Positions 25,401-36,700 of a stretch of DNA of 64,000 nt are shown here, piece by piece; position 1 is the stretch's first letter, and each line of letters begins with the position of its first letter. Made by a program: the position numbers and the translations under genes. Under the pieces are notes generated by a model, which made no database searches, was not told where the DNA came from, and was given only the letters and a program-made list of their open reading frames with translations. The stretch lies in the NCBI GenBank assembly GCA_964035795.1, contig OZ038324.1, positions 7,540,816 through 7,604,815 of the forward strand, given 5' to 3'. This DNA is from Pterobdella sp. o SKG-2022 (taxonomy: Eukaryota; Annelida; Clitellata; Hirudinida; Piscicolidae).

Positions 25401-28400
25401 AGAATAAGAAGGAACGGCGTCTTTATAAGCGCTTAAACCTGAATAATGTATTGTATTGACTTAAATGTTTTTGAGACATTCTGGACGCACAAACACAGAT
25501 TAATTCAACATCAAATGACAAATTTTTAGGTTGAATTTTACACAAAAGACTGCATACACAACAACACAACGTGACAGACGTGTCTAAAACAGAGTTGAAA
25601 CATAAAATAACAGAACAATATTACACTGCATGAAATATTTTACAATAACACAGCACCGAATAAAAAAATAAATTAAAAAAACAACAAAACACCACACAAC
25701 ACAAAACTCCACCACAACACACCATACCACACAAAACAGCGAACACAAACCCATATAAGATCTTGTGGCTCCAACATACAAAACCTGCTCATCTCCCAGC
25801 CTGTCCTCATCTGCCCGCACTAACAACATCACAACAGAGCTGTTGCGGTCGGCTGGTGCCACCATTGAGTAGTTGCTAGGCTCGGTTATTGAAATGTTGC
25901 TTTGTTGATATTTCAAACAGTATCCCTGATATTGGAGGGTATGTGATGGTGGTGTATGTGAAAGGTAGGGCGGTTTTGCATTGTGGTTTTAAAAATATGA
26001 ATGTGTTATGGTGGGAGGTGGAAGAAATGGGTAGTGGCGTAAAAATGGTGGGTGTTGGAGGAGAGCACACCGGCGGTGGTGGAATTATGGTGAAAAATAA
26101 TGTTTCGGTGATTATACTTATGCCAAAGGCCGATTGGCAAGATGAATTATTCAATTTTGTTTTATGAATATTTTTTCGATATGACGAAAAGATATGGAAA
26201 TTTAGTGATAAACGATTCAATTAAATTTTTGCATTTGAAATGTAATTCAGTGAGAAGATAGTTGTCGGGTGGAGGTTGATGGTTGTGAAAGAGGTAGAAA
26301 GAGTTTCAATTATAAAACTTGTTTGAATTTGAGTTTTGGGTGTCAAAAAAGGGCTTCATCAAAATTTTTTTGCACTTTTGAAGAATTTCATATTGAAACT
26401 ATGAAGATCTCTTGAAAGGTTGCACAAAGATGCAAAAATAAAAGTTGGCTTTTTATGAACCTTGAAAGACTATGAAACGGACTTTAAAAAAGAAAAGCCG
26501 CTTTGAGAAAAAAATTTCGCAAAAGGCGACATAAACAAACTTCTGACTGAAAAGACTCAAAATTCACTTTTTTCAGTTTCATGTAATATCGCGAATATTA
26601 TGCAAAATTGGCAAAAAATAAAATTTATTAATTTTTCTTTCAAATATAAAAAGACACATCGTTCGAATGACATTTGCGAAAAAAATTTTGAAGCAAGCGA
26701 AACAGAAATTTTTTGAAAAATTTATCAAAACCATTCAACCTTATAGCATAACAAGAAACAGAAATTTTAAAAAAAAGCAATTTAACAGAGAATTGATGAC
26801 ACAACCCACCTTGAAAGAGCTGTAGCAGACGATATAATTGTTTTTGCGTTGATCAAGTAGGATACTCTTGACATAGTTGTTAAGTCTGATGGCCTTCTCA
26901 GAGTAGCACCCAGACACTATACACGTACACGTGGCTGATGGTGGGGGGCAAAAAGGGTTGTCCATCCATGGGCCCGTAGTTACCTGGTGTTTTGATGGCG
27001 TTGTTTTTGATGCTGTTGTTTGAATTTTATTTAAAAATTTGTTAATACCATCTAGGATATAAAATAGTGATAGTCATTTGAAGATTGTTTATTGCTCATA
27101 CACCTCCAAAACATGTTCTTTTCTCAAAAATTAAGCCCTCAAGATTTTAAAATCATTTTTTATTAATTTTCTTATCCATAAACTTTGATAAATAATTTGA
27201 AATTCGAGATAGAATAGTTAAATTTAAGAAAGCTACTTGAATGTGCTTCTCGGCACAAGTTTTATCGCAACGTTTTTTTTCTTCAATATTGAAGAACTTT
27301 ATTTTATCTGAAAATAAATTCAAATTTAAATGCGAAAGAAAGAATTTATTTAGACAATCCTCCAAGTTTTATATTTAAATGCGCTTAACCCATAAAATTG
27401 GCATTGTATTTTTTCTCCAGATTCACTCCCAGATGAGTTGCCTTCAAAAATAACAACTCTAAATTTCACTATCATCATCATCATCATTCTATTTAGAGCC
27501 CATTTTCCTAAGCAGAAGATAAGGCTTTTTTGAAAACAAGTCTTTTCCACGTAGGCGATCGTGTGGGTCGATTTCCATCAAACTGAGCTTTGCCCGATCC
27601 CTTTTCAGCAACTCTTCCCATGTCATTTTTGGCCTACCGGGTCTTTTAACACCAACAACCTTGAATTCTCTGACTTGTGAAAGCCAACCTGAGCTGCGCA
27701 CCACATGACAAAACCACCTCAACCTATGACAACGCAACGCCGATTATATGTTCTGAAGGCCAAGTTTTGCATGCAATTTTTCTGCACTTATCCTGTCTTC
27801 AACCCTGGTTTTGCAAATCCATCGAATCATAGCCAAGTCATTGCGCTTCAATCGGTTCAGGGAAGGTGCTGTTAGGCTCCAGGTTTCAGAAGAGTACAGC
27901 ATCACAGCTCTAATGTACGTGTTGTAGATTTGACCTCTGGTTGTGAAAAGTAGATGGGGATTGGTGAGAAGTGGAAGAAGCTGACGAAACTTACTCCAAG
28001 CAGACTTGCAACTGGTGATTGAAGAAAGTTCGCAGCCTCTCCCAGCAGAAATCATGTCACCAAAATAACAGAAGTCAGTAACAACTTCCAACTTGTCATT
28101 ACCCATTTGAACTTCAGTTATTTTCCTACCATCCACTGGTCGTGCAGTACCCAGACAACAAGCACATCTGAATGATGGATCTCTCCTCAAACCACCGCTT
28201 ATACCACAACACTTCTTATGCACCCAACTTTTACAACCTTCACAAAAAATTTAATTACAGCCTACACCATTAAAACAAACACCAAGTGGAAAGCAACCAG
28301 ATTTTTTGAGCATGTTCAGGTGATTACCACATACCATAACCTTCGTTTTCACCATATTTACATTAAGCCCTCTAACCTCTAAGCCATTTTTCTATTTTTC

Positions 28401-29658
28401 CAACCTAGAAACCAAACCTTCTAATGTTTCAGAAATAATTACCAAATCATCAGCGTACGGCAGTTCCCATGGAGAACCAATCCAAAACCCATAAAAACAG
28501 CTTCAATTACTATAATGAAAAGAAGAGGACTCAGAACTGAACCCTGATGTACGCCTACATCCACACCAAATTCCTTGCTGCACCCATCACCAACCTTTAC
28601 CATGCTCTTCACACCCACATACATAACCTGAACCATACGCACCAACCACTCTTCAACACCAAGTTTCCGCATAGCCCACCATATTATCTTCCGAAAAACA
28701 CGATCAAATGCCTTTTCCAGGTCAACAAAGGCCAAGAAAAGTGGTTTGTTGGTAGCCATGTACTTCTCTTGCAACTGGCGTAAGGTAAACGCCCAGACAT
28801 AAAACCGCACTGCATCTCATCTATGTTCATATTTCTTCTGAGAGCTTCCACCACACGTTCAACGGTTTTCATCAAATGGTCCATCAGTTTCAAGCCTCTA
28901 TAGTTACCTCTGACCAACGCATCACCTTTACCCTTGTACAGATTAACTATGTAACTATATTGCCAAGCTGACGGAATGCAATTTTGAGCTATGATAGCAT
29001 TGATGAGGTCCCGTATAAGCTCGATGCCTGCGCCACCAGATGCCTTGATCATTTCAGACACGACTCTAGATGGACCAGCAGCTTTTCCAGGAATCATTTT
29101 ACAAACGGCTTTACGAACCGTATCATGCTATAAAACCAGATAAGCATTATGCCTTAAAGACCTCATTTTCAAATACCTTAAACGTGCAAAAACGCTAAAG
29201 CACAAAAAGTATGCACAAATTCTCCATACAACCTGGTTGATAAGAGAAAGATTGGATGAGAGCTGGAAGAGATGGTTGGTCGCTCCAATGAGTAGTGTGT
29301 CGTTTTTTGTACGATCCACAAAGACCTTTTGGATTGAGCTGTTACGGTCGTAAGTAACGACAGAAAATGTCAATTTTTTCCATGGGGTTTGTTCTTGTAT
29401 GTCTTTTTGTACGTGTAACTTTCGTCGCTCATTATTTTTGATGTTTTTGTATATTTTTGATTTTGGAAAGACTGAAGTGATGTCTTTATGGTGATTTATG
29501 TTCGAAGAAAAAAGATGATGATGTTTTGATAATAATTGCGCTGATGATGTGTCTGATGGCATTTGAAGAAAAAATGGAGAAAAAAATAAAAAGAAACAAT
29601 TAAGGAAAAGTTGTAGAAGTAAAAATATTTGTTTTCGCAACAACACGTATTCTTTCAT
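2503..29658 (-). CDS. Plexin, complete gene of about 38 exons
   Basis: Plexins are single-pass surface receptors for semaphorins; ligand binding activates a cytoplasmic GAP domain acting on Rap/Ras-type GTPases, and they steer axons and migrating cells. The whole protein is encoded here, from ATG at 29658 with a signal peptide to TGA at 2503-2505, about 2,134 residues (usual for the family is about 1,900-2,000). Order: Sema (about residues 100-620), three PSI modules, four IPT domains, one membrane helix (about 1,420-1,445), then the GAP split by a Rho-binding domain. Exon phases agree throughout except for the exact ends of exons 31 and 32 (4,337-4,681), where two phase-consistent solutions exist. 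Invertebrates commonly have PlexA and PlexB classes; I cannot assign the class with confidence. Introns carry retroelements and long microsatellites. Part-by-part exon lists are in the next three entries. Confidence 0.95.
7091..19852 (-). CDS. Plexin exons 13-25: second and third PSI, four IPT domains
   Basis: Exons (minus): 19732-19852, 18168-18258, 17854-17926, 15867-16046, 15519-15750, 14896-15104, 9831-9970, 9238-9343, 8816-9100, 8653-8753, 8257-8350, 7765-8118, 7091-7228. Exons 15-16 encode PSI 2 ([17 protein letters not shown]) and exon 18 encodes PSI 3. Exon 19 begins the IPT series ([17 protein letters not shown]). Exon 21 is IPT 2 ([18 protein letters not shown]), exons 22-24 are IPT 3, and the end of exon 24 with exon 25 is IPT 4. 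Exon 17 has a Ser/His/Thr-rich loop and exon 24 a Lys/Arg/Asn/Asp-rich loop, both longer than in typical plexins. The 4.9 kb intron between exons 18 and 19 holds the main retroelement. Confidence 0.92.
9971..10002. repeat. TG/CA repeat at the plexin exon 19 acceptor
   Basis: A TG dinucleotide run with one T interruption on the plus strand becomes a CA run directly before the acceptor AG of plexin exon 19 (exon starts at 9970). CA runs sit before several other acceptors in this window. Confidence 0.8.
11876..13012 (+). pseudogene. Reverse transcriptase ORF of the retroelement
   Basis: The first 290 or so residues carry the fingers and palm of a non-LTR reverse transcriptase with all visible catalytic motifs: the Asp of [11 protein letters not shown], the Gln-Gly of VKQGNVLAP, and the YADD box with both aspartates. 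From about residue 295 the frame enters Asn/Lys/Gln-rich triplet sequence and stops at 13,010, so the thumb and C-terminal part are cut off from the palm. It is part of a dead retroelement copy and is not a host gene. Confidence 0.8.
12755..13565 (+). repeat. AAC/AGC triplet-rich tract inside the retroelement
   Basis: About 800 bases are made almost only of AAC, AGC, ACA and AAA triplets. One frame encodes an Asn/Ser run, the opposite strand Leu or Val runs. A near-exact internal duplication is visible: a block at about 13,185-13,250 recurs at about 13,325-13,390. It separates the reverse transcriptase palm from the FKYLGS segment, which normally follows within a few dozen residues. It may have grown from a short Asn-coding stretch already in the element, because the flanks ([15 protein letters not shown]) are Asn-rich too. 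Confidence 0.85.
13573..14445 (+). pseudogene. C-terminal region of the retroelement polyprotein with zinc-finger-like end
   Basis: Two overlapping frames (13,573-13,857 and 13,876-14,445) carry the usual C-terminal words of this LINE class: [47 protein letters not shown] and [16 protein letters not shown]. The last 55 residues hold one C2H2-like finger (C-x4-C, then H-x4-H, in [20 protein letters not shown]) and a second with [11 protein letters not shown] and a final H-x4-C pair. The stop is TAA at 14,443-14,445. A frame shift near 13,857-13,876 breaks the protein. Confidence 0.75.
14575..14775 (+). mobile_element. 5'-truncated second copy of the same LINE family (3' end only)
   Basis: The sequence after the main element repeats its 3' end. 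In one frame it encodes [15 protein letters not shown], matching [14 protein letters not shown] in the main element. The terminal word CACCCGCCTTATGGTGGATA (ending near 14,740) matches CACCTGCCACATGGTGGATA at 14,427-14,446. Both are followed by AAA-rich sequence and a TG run. This looks like an independent short insertion or a tandem duplication of the 3' end. Confidence 0.65.
16870..17743. repeat. Long CTA/TAC triplet array (about 870 bases)
   Basis: An almost uninterrupted ACT/CTA array with regular CCA variants and a few ACA variants lies in the plexin intron between exons 16 and 15. On the plexin sense strand it reads AGT/TAG. The CCA variants recur at spacings of about 9-40 bases, which hints at a higher-order repeat built by block duplication. 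The Leu, Ser and Val homopolymer reading frames across it are by-products. Confidence 0.97.
19207..19291. repeat. Second, shorter CTA triplet array
   Basis: About 28 copies of CTA with one CCA variant lie in the next plexin intron (between exons 14 and 13). It is the same motif and orientation as the 870-base array about 1.5 kb away. Confidence 0.95.
20190..20276. other. Plexin intron segment of unusual composition, possible dispersed repeat
   Basis: A block with balanced composition stands out from the AT-rich intron around it, with words such as GGTCATTAGCTATGACCCAC containing a TCATTAGCTATGA near-palindrome. There is no coding potential that fits plexin. It could be a fragment of a short interspersed element; no second copy was seen in this window. 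Confidence 0.25.
20376..29658 (-). CDS. Plexin exons 1-12: signal peptide, Sema domain, first PSI
   Basis: Exons (minus): 29233-29658, 26810-26983, 25751-25925, 25386-25438, 25193-25269, 24459-24631, 23920-24268, 23292-23421, 22967-23149, 21606-21731, 20886-20986, 20376-20484. Exon 1 encodes a hydrophobic leader ([14 protein letters not shown]) and the first Sema strands ([16 protein letters not shown]). Later exons carry family words such as [24 protein letters not shown] and [13 protein letters not shown]. Exons 11-12 form the first cysteine-rich PSI module ([15 protein letters not shown]). Exon 7 contains a Lys/Glu/Asp-rich insertion of about 45 residues not expected in a Sema blade, encoded at about 23,985-24,125. 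All phases join without a stop. Confidence 0.93.
21518..21565. repeat. Short dispersed repeat, copy 1 (ATC run + CCATGCTAGCAT)
   Basis: An ATC triplet run is followed about 10 bases later by ACCATGCTAGCATTAG. The same arrangement is clearest at 57,920-57,975. Read on the minus strand it would be a palindromic TGCTAGCA core followed by a GAT/ATG tail, as in a SINE or LINE 3' end. Confidence 0.5.
22377..22417. repeat. AAT triplet microsatellite in a plexin intron
   Basis: About 14 perfect copies of TAA/AAT in the intron between plexin exons 10 and 9, within a longer stretch of imperfect ATA/AAT sequence. Confidence 0.9.
22861..22900 (+). other. tRNA B-box-like word, possible tRNA-derived fragment
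   Basis: The word GGTTCGAATCCCGG contains the consensus T-loop/B-box GGTTCGAATCC and is followed by TTTGGT, which could pair with ACCAAA 5' of it. No A-box, D-arm or anticodon arm precedes it within the needed distance, and the 5-base T stem is imperfect. It is therefore not a tRNA gene. It may be a remnant of a tRNA-derived SINE in a plexin intron, or chance. Confidence 0.25.
27468..29120 (-). mobile_element. Second, different LINE copy, 5'-truncated, in plexin intron 1
   Basis: Minus-strand frames, broken by several shifts, spell a non-LTR reverse transcriptase from the fingers onward: [95 protein letters not shown], then C-terminal words [23 protein letters not shown] and [12 protein letters not shown], ending at a stop near 27,489. 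No endonuclease lies upstream, so it is truncated at the 5' side. The 3' end carries an ATG/GAT triplet tail at 27,470-27,488. Its protein differs clearly from the 10-14 kb element, so two LINE lineages are present. It is inert: frame shifts lie near 28,440 and 28,790 and between the palm and 28,223. Confidence 0.85.
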
Positions 29659-31467
29659 GGCAGCAAAAGTAGTTGTAAAACTAGCGATGATTTTAAATTA
29701 CTTTTTTGATCTTATTGAAGTGGACATTATAAAAATTAAAAAATGTTTGTGCTGGCATGAGAGTTAATGAGGCTTTTTGTAAATACTAAATTAGTCTTTA
29801 CTGATCTTCCATGCGCGCCGCAACCTTTTTGGAATAAAATTTAAAATTCCAATAAATAAGAAGTGATTTTAAAATTTTCTATTTATCCTCAATAAAGTTT
29901 ATTTTTTACAGATTTAAGGAGATTAAAATGATTCTTGCGATGAAAAATTTTACATTCATAATGTAAAAACCTTACATAGTATTATTTCAAGATATTAAAT
30001 ATCATGTATGATGAGAACTCGAAAATATTGAAACTGAATGTGTATGTATGTGTATCTGCTATTTTATGAAGACTTCTATGAGCAATTTAAGGAGTTAATC
30101 TAGCACCAACTGACCTATACACATCAAACTGACAAAATAGAAATTGTTTGCGTGTCTCTATGCTTTACTGTCTTATATACGTCTAAAAGCATCTCTTATG
30201 CTATTTACTCATATCGGTTATTCGAGATTGTGCTACAGCATGTTGTGTGCGTTTGATTATGTGCCATTTGGTGTGAAAATCATGACTCACGCATTTAACA
30301 CTTTCGCCAAGATTTATTCGAATCATCTACAAAATCATTTTATCGCAGAGCTTTCAGAATGCGATTTTTTCATAGATTTTTAATAAGAATTTTATGCACA
30401 GTTTCAGAAATTTTAGGCACTCCTTTATATGGATAAAAATATGGTGTGAGTAGCGAATTCATGGAAATAAAAATGAAAAACGTTCGTTTTAATGTACAGG
30501 AGTTGGCTCTTTATCACTACTGGACGATAAAAACGCTCAAAAACTTGTGCGATTTTTACTGTGCATGATGTGAACAGTATTGTCCGGGTATGGAAGTGGA
30601 TAGATGGATGAGCGTCTGGAGATTTGTATGGATTAACTAAAACAAAAATATATGACACGTTAATGGTGATGTTACTTTGATCAAGTATTCATATTGAGAA
30701 TAATTTCAGATTTTTTCTGAACTACAGTTTATTTTTAAAATACTAAACTAAACTTAATTTTTTTTAACAGAAAACCTGCTATTTAAAGTTTCTATATATT
30801 TTTTAAACCAGACTATACAATTAAATTAAATTTTGTTTCATTAAGTAAAACATTAATTGAACAATAACCATTAAAGTTTGACTCATAGAAGAAGTTAAAA
30901 TATATTTTAATTTGAAAACTTTATAATAAATATTTAAAAATTTTATAATTTATAAAACAACAAATGAACGAAGCGAGTGTCGTCGAAAATATTTGTGCCA
31001 CTTACCTTGTAATAAAACGTAGTACTTAGGCAAAACCAACTCAAAACATTTTAAAAATTCATTTTTTAATAAACACTTAGAATAAAAATCGTAAAATCTT
31101 AAAACTAAATATTTCAAAACCTAAACAGAAAGCTATAAGGAATTATATTATCACTCAGATAAATAAGCATAGTATAAATACCCAAGTGAAAAATCAGCTT
31201 TGTTTTATATATATACGGAGAAAATGATACTAGAAAACGTACGAAGTGAATACTTTTTTCCTTTATTCATTATAATTTTACCTTAGTACATAACATTGGT
31301 AGGGTATTATAGGTTGAAAATTATGGCTACAATGCAGATTTTAAAAACATCTAAACAAATTTTAAATCTAACAGTGCAATAAATATCAATCTTAAATAAC
31401 CTCAAATTATTTAAAACTAAAATTCTCGAAAAACATAAATAAGATATAAAAACATTAGCATCAAGTG
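29659..31467. other. Intergenic region upstream of plexin; MAN1 poly(A) signal
   Basis: About 1.8 kb separates the plexin start codon from the MAN1 stop codon; both genes are on the minus strand. It should contain the plexin promoter and 5' UTR and the MAN1 3' UTR. A minus-strand AATAAA lies at 31,262-31,267, about 200 bases past the MAN1 stop. Open frames at 30,144-30,383 (plus) and 30,425-30,658 (minus) look non-coding. I see no other element. Confidence 0.5.
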
Positions 31468-33704
31468 TCATCGATTTGATCGCTCAAAAGACCTTCTTCT
31501 TTGCACAGTTGACTTGAGGGGCACCATGCAATCGACTGAGTCCTCGAACATCATGTTGTACACCACTCCACTCACCTGCCTCACTGACACAAGACGATCT
31601 TGTGAAGGTTATCGATGATAATTAATCATCGTATTATAATTAGTATTGTTCTCATTTTCAATGGATCACTGACTTTGCAGCGGAGTAGTAAGAATAATGA
31701 AAAGAAAGGAATACCAATAAAATTTTTAAAAACACCAATAATGACAACCAATCACCCTAGACTAATAATGAACATAAAAAATGTTAAAACGCAGAATAGA
31801 TGATAATAAATAACAAATTAACACAAGACCAAAGAAGCCACCGAGGTAGGACCAGGCATGTAGGGCTTTGAAGTTCTGGGTGGCTGCCGCTTCACTGACA
31901 CACTTAATGTACACTGTCCCCTGTTGTAACGTGCCATATTGGACTTCAACAGACTCAGATATAGGAAGAGTTTGAGGAAATGCGTTTTTAGTATAATATA
32001 AATGCGTTAAACTTTGAAAATATTTTTGCAGTAGTTTTATGGATTAGTTAATAAAGTGAATTAAGCTTATTTTGACAATAGGCTTCGAAATCTTTATAAA
32101 TTGAAACTAAACTTCCCGAATTTCCAACGAATTAAAAAATTTTTTTGAAAAACCATTTAAGATATGTTATGATTTAGGAATTGTAGCTTCGAACAATTAT
32201 AACCGCCAACAAAAATGGAATACAACATTCTTTACATACCAAAAATTTTAAATATTGAAAAAAAGTTATATAGTAATTTTTGGCCGATGAATCAATAGTA
32301 TAATTTATGCACAACTGATCAATCATTGTCTCATAACACATTTTATATACCTGAACATTAGTGACGACTAACTTCGTGTTTCAAAAAGTAAAAATCGTTG
32401 AAGTATCCATTAATTTAGAATATACCGATTTACCAGGTAAAAATTTCTTTAAACTACATATCAATACAATTATTTTTATTTCACGTTTATATACAAAGCA
32501 AAACGGCCCAGTCATTAAAACTCCTAAAAATGATTTATTTAGCTTTTAAAAATTCTTCTCCTACCCATCAAATTTGAAGCATTTATCTCCTATTAAACCC
32601 CGAGACTTTTACTTAAAAACGTGATTATTTATGTAATAGACCTGAGAATCGATAACATCAAAAATCATAATCACCATCAAAACGATGCAGGTAATTGTTT
32701 AAGAACTCAGAAATATAAAGCGTTAAAACAAAACCCCGAACCCACCTATAACAATAACACACCTTTTCAAAAGAAGGGTCACAACCAATATGGAGTATGC
32801 CATGGTACTGGCCACACTTGTCCAAGATGGCGTCCCTCACCTCGGTTGGCACTTCACCCCTGTGGTAGTTGTAGGAATGTGAGTTTTGAACTTCATGCTT
32901 TGATTGGATGCTCTATTATGGTGTATTGCTTTTTTTGAAGATTACATATAGAAAAACAATGGATGTAACAACTGAAAGTAATTGATAAGAAAAGCTTTTT
33001 TCTAATCATTTTACACATGAACTGTTTTTCAATGATCTCATAACTAGAAAAGGACAATAGCAAACGTATGATTGGAAGGCAGGATGTTGAGTATCTTGAG
33101 GTGAGCAGATGATATGACGTTGCTGATGCCTTCATTCAGGTTTCGTCTCTTCACCCCCAATCCGTTCTGTGGCTGCATGATGAGCGTTAAGAATGGTGAT
33201 AAAATAATAACAAACTGTCTTCCCTCATTTAAGCTTTCTGAGATTATCATCAGCTTTTTGTTCAAACATTGTTACTATCTTTTGCATCTATAAGCTTAAA
33301 AAAAGTTAAAATCAATATCAACAAATATTAGCGCGACATTATTTTCATTATTTTAAGTATAAAGACCTTAATCCACTTCCACACAAAAGTTTCCTCCCCG
33401 TCGATGTAGACAACATCCTGTTGAACTTGTGGCTCGTTATTTCTTATCTCTTTTAGTGCCCTGTGTAACATCAATAAGACAATAACAATAATAATAAATT
33501 ATAACAGTAATAGCAAAATAGTCATAACAATAATAGTAAAACAACCATTAAAAAATATATAAATAATGAACCAATTGAAATTTTACCTGTTCCAGATATG
33601 CCTCATTTGACTCCTCTCCTGGGGTTGGATGATGAAGTCTCTGACGTCACATGCCGGTATGAAGTCCTTCTTTGGGCTGTGCTCCAGATGTTGCTTCAAA
33701 AGCT

Positions 33705-33768
<64 letters not shown>

Positions 33769-36700
33769 TGGTAGGTGAGTGTTTGAAACTGTGTGAGTGT
33801 GTGTGTATGTTCAAGTGAGTGTGTGAATTAAAAACTCGAAGAACTAACCAATGATCTGCTTGACCATGTTAGCTACTTTTTTGTTCTCCTCCAACTTCCG
33901 ATTCCTGCACCACTTCACTGCCACCACCAACCACACAAGTCCCACCAGACCTTGCAACAAAAAACATCATTTTCATCACTATCATTTAATGTTTGTGTTA
34001 TACTAGCATGGATGTAAAAATAAAAGCAATAATAATAAATTATACATCTTTGTTCAAACTCAAATTCAATGACGAGTATGATTATAGTGGCATCAACTTG
34101 AGGAGTTTCTAGACCACTGAGTTTTATGAACTTTGAATGCAATTTAATGTAATGTAAGTTTTCTTAGACATGACAATTTAAAAAAAATATCAAGTATAAC
34201 TAAATAAACAAAACAGTTAACTAAGATTATATGAAAAATAGGTCTGTTGTTTGAAACAAAAGCAACCATAATAATACTTATATAAATGAAATTTAGAGAA
34301 CTGAGTTGATTTTATGAATGTATAAAAATAATTAAATCTGTGATAATAAAAAAAATATATATATATAGGTGAAACTTCAAATAAAATATTTTGAGCAATC
34401 AAATGTTAATTTTAGACAAAATTTGAACAACTTCATTGTCTTCATCTTTTTTCTTAACTGAGACTTCCACATCATCACAATTGAAACCAGAAATTGCTTA
34501 TCTTTTTCTTTATTGTTACATTTTTTGATATTAATTAAATGATAATATTTTTTTTTATCTTTTATAGAATTTTCATCCAAGTTATGCCAGCCTTTATTAC
34601 CCCCAAAAAGCCATGAAGTGTTTATCTTTGTAATTTTTGTTGTTGCATAAGATGAAATTGTTGATGTTCACAACTTATCTTCTTTCTATGTAAAGCAAAA
34701 AATCCGAAATCCTTCTAAAAGAAGTAGTTCTTGTGTGTTATTGTACTAAGTTATCGAATTTTGAAATAAAATTGCGAAATTAGTTTAAATAATAATATTT
34801 TGACATTTTAAACTGAATTATGTAGTTCTTAAGTATAAAAATCGACTATTCGAGCCGCCATTATAACTTCGACAGGCTACCTTCGATTGGCGGCAAAAAA
34901 AGAGTTGTTGCTTTCTTTGGTGGTAAATAAACATTATCATACTATTATGTTATAAACCTCACCCAGATAAACAGCTGAATCAAAACGACCATCAAATAGT
35001 AACCCGAGACGAGGATGATAGCCCTGAAGACAAGCTTATCGACAGTCCTTTTGATGCGACACCACAGCTTCATAGCAGGCCTTGTGGACAGCAACCTCAC
35101 CACATTCCCTTCAACACATTTCTCTCTTGCTGTTTGTTGTGGTGTTGGGTGGTTTTATGACATAATATATAATAATTATTATCAGAGATAATTATCTGTA
35201 GAACATCGATTTGAATAATTCATACATTTATTAGAAATTAAGCTATCAATTTCAGTAAGTATGGCTTTTTATGAAACATTTGCTAAAAAAATAAATTAAA
35301 TTATTAAAATACCTCCGCTTCTACAAGCAACAGTGATGTTCCAATCAGCTCTCTGCATGATCACTCCAAACAGCTTGGTCACATCCACTTCATGTTTGGG
35401 TGTCTGTGAACAAACAGTTGTTTATAAAGCAAATATCAAAATAAAAAGTTTCAACAGTAAATATTTTTTAAAAATATAATAATGATGGAAAGAATATTAA
35501 TACAAAAGCAAAGAAATGCAAAAAAAAAACACCATGAGATTAATAAACTAAGCTAGACTTGAATCTATGCAATGAAAGTCAACCAACTTTTCCAACGTTG
35601 TCGTAATAATTCCTGAGGTACTTGATGACCTGGTCAGTGGATACCCATCCATCTGGAATGCCTTCTCCATCCCTCACCACAACCCTCCCATCCACATTCT
35701 TTCCATTACATATTGCTTCTCCTGAAAGTTCCAGTTTTACCAATATTTAATCAACATATGTGATATAGTAAAAATCAAAAGAAATAATCAAAAATTAATT
35801 TAAGACCTGTCTTATAGGCTACGTGGGTGACCAAGTCCTTTAGAGCTCGATACTCTATCGTTTGTAGACATACCTTCTACAGTTTGCCATTGAGGTTAAT
35901 TAATTTAGGAAACACTACTATGCTAATGTTTTATGATAAGGCTATACTTATCAAAAATTATAGCTTTTCTTTTGATTAAATGTATGAATCCTCAATTGAT
36001 TTTTTTAAAATTTAAATGCTATACAAAACATACATACGATGTCTCTGAAAAGAAACACTACTGTACATGTCCCATTAACAGGTTATAACAGAAAAGGCTT
36101 TTTAATTATATTTATTAGTATGCCCACAAATAAACAAACCTTATTTTGTGAGAGTTTGATACACACTTCTTTTGATGATACAGGCATTTCTTTAAAAATT
36201 TTTTATACCATTTACATATTATGATTATTAATCCAATTAGATTATACTGCTGTACATGTCCCAGTAACTGGGGTTGACAGTAGTTGGCCTAGATTATTGA
36301 TACTATAAAAGAGTAATTTATAAAAAAACGCCATTTCATTTGGGACAAAGTTTTACAGACTACCAGTCCAAGCTAATGTCCAACTTGAAATTATCAAATT
36401 CAAGATCTGCTGTTCCACACTTGGGCAAAAGCCTTGTCTTGCCTTGCCATTGTCAAAAAAAGAAAGATCATCCATCAAGCCAAATGACAATGATACCAGA
36501 ATATCGATTTGTCGATACCTGTTACCAGAGTCTACTTTTATATAAGTTATAACAGAAAAGCAGTCTCAATTTAGATGCTATCTTCGGTCCAGTTTAATGT
36601 CATGCCCAGGACATAGTACTTGAAATATGTGTGATTGTATTTATATTGAATTTTATTTTCTAATTCGTCAAGCCTAACACAAATATTCAAAAAAAAATGG

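Noticed and set aside
25889..26167. 92-residue plus-strand Gly/Val-rich frame
   Set aside because: It starts within plexin exon 3 on the opposite strand and has no recognisable domain; composition reflects a GT-rich intron.
30144..30383. 79-residue plus-strand frame with a PFG word, faintly like an LTR reverse transcriptase
   Set aside because: Too short and lacking any further catalytic motif; most likely chance in an intergenic region.
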